DNA from: Parelaphostrongylus tenuis
Taxonomy: Eukaryota > Nematoda > Chromadorea > Rhabditida > Metastrongylidae
Direction: 5' to 3'
NCBI GenBank assembly: GCA_019055375.1
Contig: JAHQIW010002123.1
Coordinates: 248,001-312,000, forward strand
DNA length: 64,000 nucleotides
The position numbers and the translations under genes were made by a program. This document shows positions 59,560 through 64,000 of the stretch, piece after piece. The notes under the pieces are model-generated. The model was not told the DNA's origin, ran no database searches, and saw only the letters and a program-made list of their open reading frames with translations. How positions within the stretch are numbered: the first letter of the stretch is position 1; each line of letters opens with the position of its first letter.

Positions 59560-59700
59560 GCGTTATAAAAGGTTCTTTTCGAAAACCGGCGACGTGGGGC
59601 TGTGGCGAGAAATTTAAGCTATTGAATGATCAACCAACGCTTCTGTGAAAATTCCTGTCCAGCAAATGAGATCGGTTTTTCATTTGTCGCCTTTTAACGT
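59560..59700. repeat. R1 fragment
   Basis: GCGTTATAAAAGGTTCTTTTCG, CCGGCGACGTGGGGCTGTGG, CCAGCAAATGAGATCGGTT: the terminal part of R1. Confidence 0.55.
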
Positions 59701-59851
59701 ACAGGTATCAATTCTTGTTTCACAGTAGTTCACTGCTTAGTTTACTGCTGTAAACTGAGGTCGTAGTCATCACATGAAGAAGTGAGAGGCAAACTTGATT
59801 ATGTTAAACGAAATCTTTTTATTTAACTTCTAGCGGTGTTATGAAGTTCCA

Positions 59852-60292
59852 AATAGATACCCACTGATGTAAAGCGATGTGCAAAACTTTCGCGTCAGGC
59901 GGGACTAGAACCCACATCTCACTCTTTCCGGGAATGCGTGCTCTATCTGTTACACTACTGACGCCTATTTCGCACATCGCTCTTTCTACGTGCATCTATC
60001 TGTCAGCCGGCAGCCGGCAGCCGTCAACGGCCTGGGCCGGGTAGGTGATCTTCAGTACCCAATATCTGTCAGCGTGACTGGGTTCAATGTCGAGACAGAC
60101 TACCCGGCCCAGGCCGTTGACGGCTGCCGGCTGACAGATAGATGCACTGTAGCGTAGAAAGAGCGATGTGCGAAATAGGCGTCAGTAGTGTAACGGATAG
60201 AGCACGCATTCCCGGAAAGAGTGAGGTGCGGGTTCTAGTCCCGCCTGACGGGTAAGTTTTGCGCATCGCTTTACATCAGTGAGTATCTATCT
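59852..60292. repeat. Large palindrome with two tRNA-like units
   Basis: Arms of about 190 bp (59,852-60,040 and 60,100-60,292) are inverted copies. The right arm contains a tRNA-sized unit at 60,177-60,250. Its D arm is GTGT/GCAC, its anticodon arm CATTC/GAGTG with 7-nt loop CCGGAAA, its T arm GCGGG/CCCGC with TTCTAGT, and its acceptor GCGTCAG pairs with CTGACGG (one mismatch). Position 33 is C rather than U, so it is probably not a working tRNA. The arms also carry GCCGTTGACGGCTGCCGGCT near the centre. It ends about 20 bp before the first GATA exon. Confidence 0.85.
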
Positions 60293-60313
60293 GATTATGT
60301 TAGTTTTTTTCAG

Positions 60314-63300
60314 GGCAGTGAGATGAAGTGCACCAATTGCCAAACAAAGAGAACTCCACAGTGGCGCATTATTAATGGACGGAGGGTGTGCAAGTAAGTG
60401 CCTGGGCAGTTCAACTTCAAGTATTTCATCAGCTGATTATCGCATCAGTAATTTTCCCACAGTAGACAGTAGGAAGATCTTGAAAATCCTTAATAATGCA
60501 GAGTGATGTGCATAACTGTTGCATCAGGCGGGATTCGAACCTGAATTTCACCCTATCCAGGGGCGCGTGCTCTAAGCCATTACACAATCGACACCTGCTT
60601 TGCCACGACTCCTTCTACGCTACAACGCATCTATCTGTCAGCAACAAACCGTCAACGGTTTGACTTGGTAGTCGATATCGACACCGAACCCAGGATTTGT
60701 TTATAACATCACAGCAGCGCTAAGAGCAGTTAGATAAAAAAAAATTTTTGATTTTCGAGTCATTACGACTAGGTCGTAATTCACATAATTCATCAATTTG
60801 ATCATATAAAACAATTGGAGAGCAGCTTTTCACCTTCTGTTTAGCTGTTCCATTTCAGCACTTGCGGCACTTATTATCAGAAGTATCGCCGCGATCGTCC
60901 CATAGAGTGCATTGGTGAACAAAGCAAGAAACGCAACGAGGTAATTGGATTGTTGGTACCAATATGTTAGACGGCGACAAATTTTGAAGCTGATCTTATT
61001 CACTGGCCAAGAACTTTTCTTAGGACTGTTAGTAATTATTCGAAAGCTTGAATCTCCGGCTACAACTTCACGTCCCGTTTTTCCAAAACACTCTTTTATA
61101 ATGCTGTAGCATCCGGAATCAGCTTCTATTTCTCATTTGTCTTTCTTCTTCATTTTCATCACGCGTATGAATCGCCGTAACCACGAATGGTACATCAGCA
61201 TGTAGAGAATTTTTGTAGTATCGGAGTCATACGTGTTTATTTAGAGTTTCAGTTGATGCGGTGAAAAATCCTCAATTAATAACAATAGTTACTGCTGTTT
61301 TAATGCATAGTGCGGTAGATCACTATCGCGCTACGCGGTATATCAGGCGTTATCTTACTGACAAGTCGTCGCTGTGGTTTCCCTCCATAGTTTACTCAAC
61401 TATAAACCATTTCGGCGACTTTGCTTACCGGCCATCTCACGGAGCGTGGGGGGGGGGGGAGCAGGCGACTGACCATGTTTGAAATATTGTTATTCAAGTG
61501 AGAATTTTTTCACCACATCGATAGACACTTTACATGAAAGCGTAGATTCTGATACTACGCAAAATTGTCTACACGTTGATATGTTTTCCACGCTTCCAGC
61601 GATTTTTACGCATGTTAGAAATAAGGCGAAAGTCGAGTGAGATGCGATATTTCATTCTGAACGCTACAGCGTTATTAAACGGTGTTTTGAAAAAACGGCA
61701 ACGCTAAGTTTTAGCCTGAGATGTAGGCTTTCGCATAATTACCAACACTTCTATCAAAAGTTCCTTTCCAGCGATTGAGATCGGTTAAAAATTTTGTCGT
61801 TGTCTAACATATAAGTGCCGAATTTTTCTTGATAATCATCGGTTAGTACTCTTGCATTTTCGCTTGACTACCAGTATCCATTTGATGGCTTGAGAAATGG
61901 AGATTTCAGTAGAGGGCTTAGTTTTCTGAAAGAGCCTTCTCTGAAAAAAAAAGACTTTGATAGTAATGGACGAACTGACATTGTCCAGTAGCATCATTTT
62001 TGCTAAGCCATACATTGTTTTTTAATATTCAAACGCTGTGATGACTTGTTAGATTGCGTGTGACCCAGTGATTAGAGGTGCTCACTCCGGGATCGGTGAA
62101 TTGGTCTTTTAACGCGCTGCACCAGGGAAAATAGCTTGGTGTTTCACTAACGCGTATTCCTCGCAGGACAGAGTTCTTCCGTCACACAATCAGTGACTAT
62201 TCGGCAGGATAAGTTTTAATCACTCCAACACTGCTTGTTCTTTGAAAAGACCGTTTTACTCCACTGCAGCAGGGCAAATAAGAGAGGCTATGGATCGATA
62301 CGCGATGTGTCGATTGCGCAGGTACGACTCACATGTGGAGTGTGCTTTTATTATTCAAATTGAATATTCTCCCATGACTCAGGTAGCTGGAGACTTCCTC
62401 CTTTCAGGCACTTTCATATGCTTTTCGTTTGAACTGCTTAGGCTTATTTTTGGGCTTGAGCCTAGTAACGCGTTTTTTTGACAGTATAATTTTTTTACAT
62501 TTCACAATGATGGTAAAAACTTAGGTTTCAAGACGGAGAAATGGAATTTCTTCTAAATTCCAATACAAGTTCTAGAAATCTCTGGAAAAACGAGAAAAGA
62601 CTCATAAATGAATAGCGAGAATCCGCACTCAACGCACGGTGCGTGCGAAATACAGTTTTATCTGTTTCGCTACGGCACTGTGGAAAGACTTATTCCAAAA
62701 TCGAGCAATTATTTGAAGCTCTGATATTCATGCTGTCGAACAATTCACAGCAGTCCGAGGGAAAAGAAGCTTTTTCAAAAAGTGCTTGTGTTTGAAACTC
62801 CACGGATTTATGCTATTCAATGGTTATTGGTAGTTCAAGAAAAGAGCTCTGTTCAGCGAATGATATGTGCACTAAAGTGTGACGCTTCTGAAACTGAATT
62901 GCATGTTGAGTGCTATAGCTCTATGAAAAGGCCTATCCGATAAGCAAGCGCGTTTTTCAATTCAACGAGATTTGAGCTTTCAAATGAGTACTACTAGTTC
63001 TATTGTAAATATTCGTCGAGCAGAAGAAGTATCTTTGAAGTTGTCTGTCCAATAACGGAAAAGTATCCAACATTGGATTTTTCTTTTGTCATATTTTGCC
63101 ATTTTGACAACCAAACCCCCTATAGATCTCAGTCCACGTTTTATTCTTTGGAACTCGATCTAAATCTAGATTTTAATGGAAACCTGCGGGATGTAATGCC
63201 CCTTAAGCGTCGCGCTAGCCGTTTGGTTGTCTCATTCTATGGAAATTTTTTTTTTTATCTTGGAGGTAGTAGAGTGAAGGCGTAGAGATGTTGTAGTGTA

Positions 63301-63620
63301 CTTTCGATTGGACAGCTCTTATTTCAGGAGAAAATATGCACGCATTGCTGCAAAGAATTTCTTCGCGCACCTCCTGGAGGTTGGAGGCGTCTTGACGGGA
63401 GAAGGCTTTGCAAGTGAGTGCGTGGTAAAAGAGTCTTTCGATCTACTTCATATTGATACCGGTTTGTTTAGACACTCTGAGCCGTATAGAACGTAAAAAG
63501 TTTTGAGTGATTGAGAGTGTGTTTATGAAATTTAGTGCGTGCTTTTCGTACTACAAGAGAACGGGTAAACATCGCCCAATGGAAGTTCTTGGCTCGCGCA
63601 GACGTCGCACAAAAGGCGAG
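60314..63620 (+). CDS. GATA-type zinc-finger factor, two fingers (partial)
   Basis: A DNA-binding transcription regulator by family. Exons: 60314-60393, 60859-60940, 63328-63413, 63536-63620, all with GT-AG introns; the last ends at a donor (GAG/GTAATT), so the gene continues beyond the window. Finger 1 is C-x2-C-x16-CNTC with TPQWR in the loop, followed by GTYYQKYRRDRP and a basic tail. Finger 2 is C-x2-C-x20-CNAC with GGWRRLDGRR, followed by FSYYKRTGKHRP and a strongly basic RRRRTKGE. Both fingers are split by an intron after the second base of the Asn codon in CNxC (phase 2), and both units end at phase 0 before GTAATT. The pair therefore looks like a two-exon duplication. Finger spacing is about 29 residues. 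Finger 2 has APPGGWRR where canonical fingers have TPLWRR. The 5' end was not found; an ATG lies just inside exon 1 (GSEMKCTNC). A metazoan GATA factor of divergent nematode type is the best assignment. Confidence 0.8.
60500..60710 (-). repeat. Single tRNA-like arm in GATA intron 1
   Basis: GAGTGATGTGCATAACTG, GGCGGGATTCGAACCTG, CATTACACAATCGACACC, GCTACAACGCATCTATCTGT, CGTCAACGG matches one arm of the palindrome at 59,852, diverged. Confidence 0.7.
60985..61800. repeat. Dispersed repeat R1 in GATA intron 2
   Basis: Blocks AGGACTGTTAGTAATTATTC, CGTCCCGTTTTTCCAAAACAC, CGGCGACTTTGCTTACCGGC, a G run near 61,447 and CCTTTCCAGCGATTGAGATC. Confidence 0.6.
62053..62110 (+). mobile_element. SINE family A head fragment
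   Basis: GCGTGTGACCCAGTGATTAG followed by AGGTGCTCACTCCGGGATCG and GTGAATTGG: a shortened head joined to the body, with the B box deleted. Confidence 0.45.
62130..63070. repeat. Dispersed repeat R1 in GATA intron 2
   Basis: CGCGTATTCCTCGCAGGACA, ACTATTCGGCAGGATAAG, AAAAGACCGTTTTACTCC, then in the opposite sense TCGAACAATTCACAGC and GAGCTCTGTTCAGCGAATG. Probably two copies back to back. Confidence 0.55.
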
Positions 63621-64000
63621 GTAATTGAAATTTTTTCGAAATCTTTATCAAAAACTCTCTATTTTTTCTATCCTTTTTGTGTTCCTGTTTTCGTTTGCAT
63701 TTACCCTTTCCGTGCGTGCGCCGCGCATGGAGGTTTTCTTCATTTCGAAGTGCGTTGCTTTGACACCATGCCGATTTTTTGATAGTATATAGTAGATGTT
63801 TTCAGTTATAAAAGACCTTATTGCTGTGGAATAATTGCTAGTGAAGCCTCTATGAATGTATCTATTGAAAGAAAGTGCTTTTGCATATACTCAAAATCAT
63901 ATTTTACAAAGAATGGCTTGGAATACAGTGGAATACTTTGCTGTGTTCCCTTGCCTTTGCTACTGGAGACTAAGCTGTTTCACTGACTTATCGTTCGTTG
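63621..64000. other. Intron of the GATA gene to window end
   Basis: Starts with the donor GTAATTG. No further finger exon or repeat recognised before the end of the window. Confidence 0.5.

Noticed and set aside
60177..60250. Functional tRNA gene
   Set aside because: The cloverleaf is good, but position 33 is C, the acceptor has a mismatch, and the unit sits in a repeated palindrome with decayed relatives.
1..64000. CRISPR arrays, bacterial operons or phage genes
   Set aside because: Intron-containing genes, tRNA-type SINEs and mariner relics show nuclear nematode-type DNA. No regularly spaced short repeats of CRISPR type were seen.

Overview
This is eukaryotic DNA, most likely from a clade V (strongylid, hookworm-like) nematode. 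The evidence is small exons with GT-AG introns, a secreted clade V protein (SCVP-like) gene, a nematode-style comt gene, degenerate Tc/mariner copies, and a very high load of tRNA-derived SINEs and other dispersed repeats. Coding sequence is sparse. Almost every long open frame is chance or repeat-derived, and the genes reported here were assembled from exons by hand.

Layout. Positions 1-14,800 are repeat-rich, with one SCVP-like gene on the minus strand (7,730-8,747) and a mariner relic (about 1,629-2,592). Positions 14,789-32,047 (copy A) and 32,116-47,590 (copy B) are two direct, diverged copies of one segment of about 15-17 kb. Each copy holds a gene that ends in a glycerophosphodiesterase-like motif (three exons intact in B, frameshifted in A). 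Downstream of it, each holds a 54-residue secreted protein gene, intact in both copies, whose stop codon abuts a SINE. The copies differ by an inverted segment of about 250 bp, a SINE present only in A, two segments present only in A, a tandem 168-bp repeat and a minisatellite expansion. Positions 48,156-50,174 hold a complete seven-exon O-methyltransferase gene of the caffeoyl-CoA/catechol type (comt family). Positions 50,675-60,300 are again repeats, with two weak coding candidates. Positions 60,314-63,620 hold four exons encoding two GATA-type zinc fingers; the gene runs off the right edge.

Repeats carry most of the unusual signal. There are two tRNA-derived SINE families. A family of foldback elements has arms containing tRNA-like cloverleaf sequences. 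Another foldback family, and some unclassified repeats, carry motifs matching the hammerhead ribozyme core (CTGANGA, stem II, GAAA, NUH) with base-paired stem I. A dispersed repeat of about 0.5-0.9 kb, called R1 here, occurs more than ten times, and the junction between the two segmental copies lies in one R1 copy. There is no operon-like or pathway-level link between the genes that I can support.
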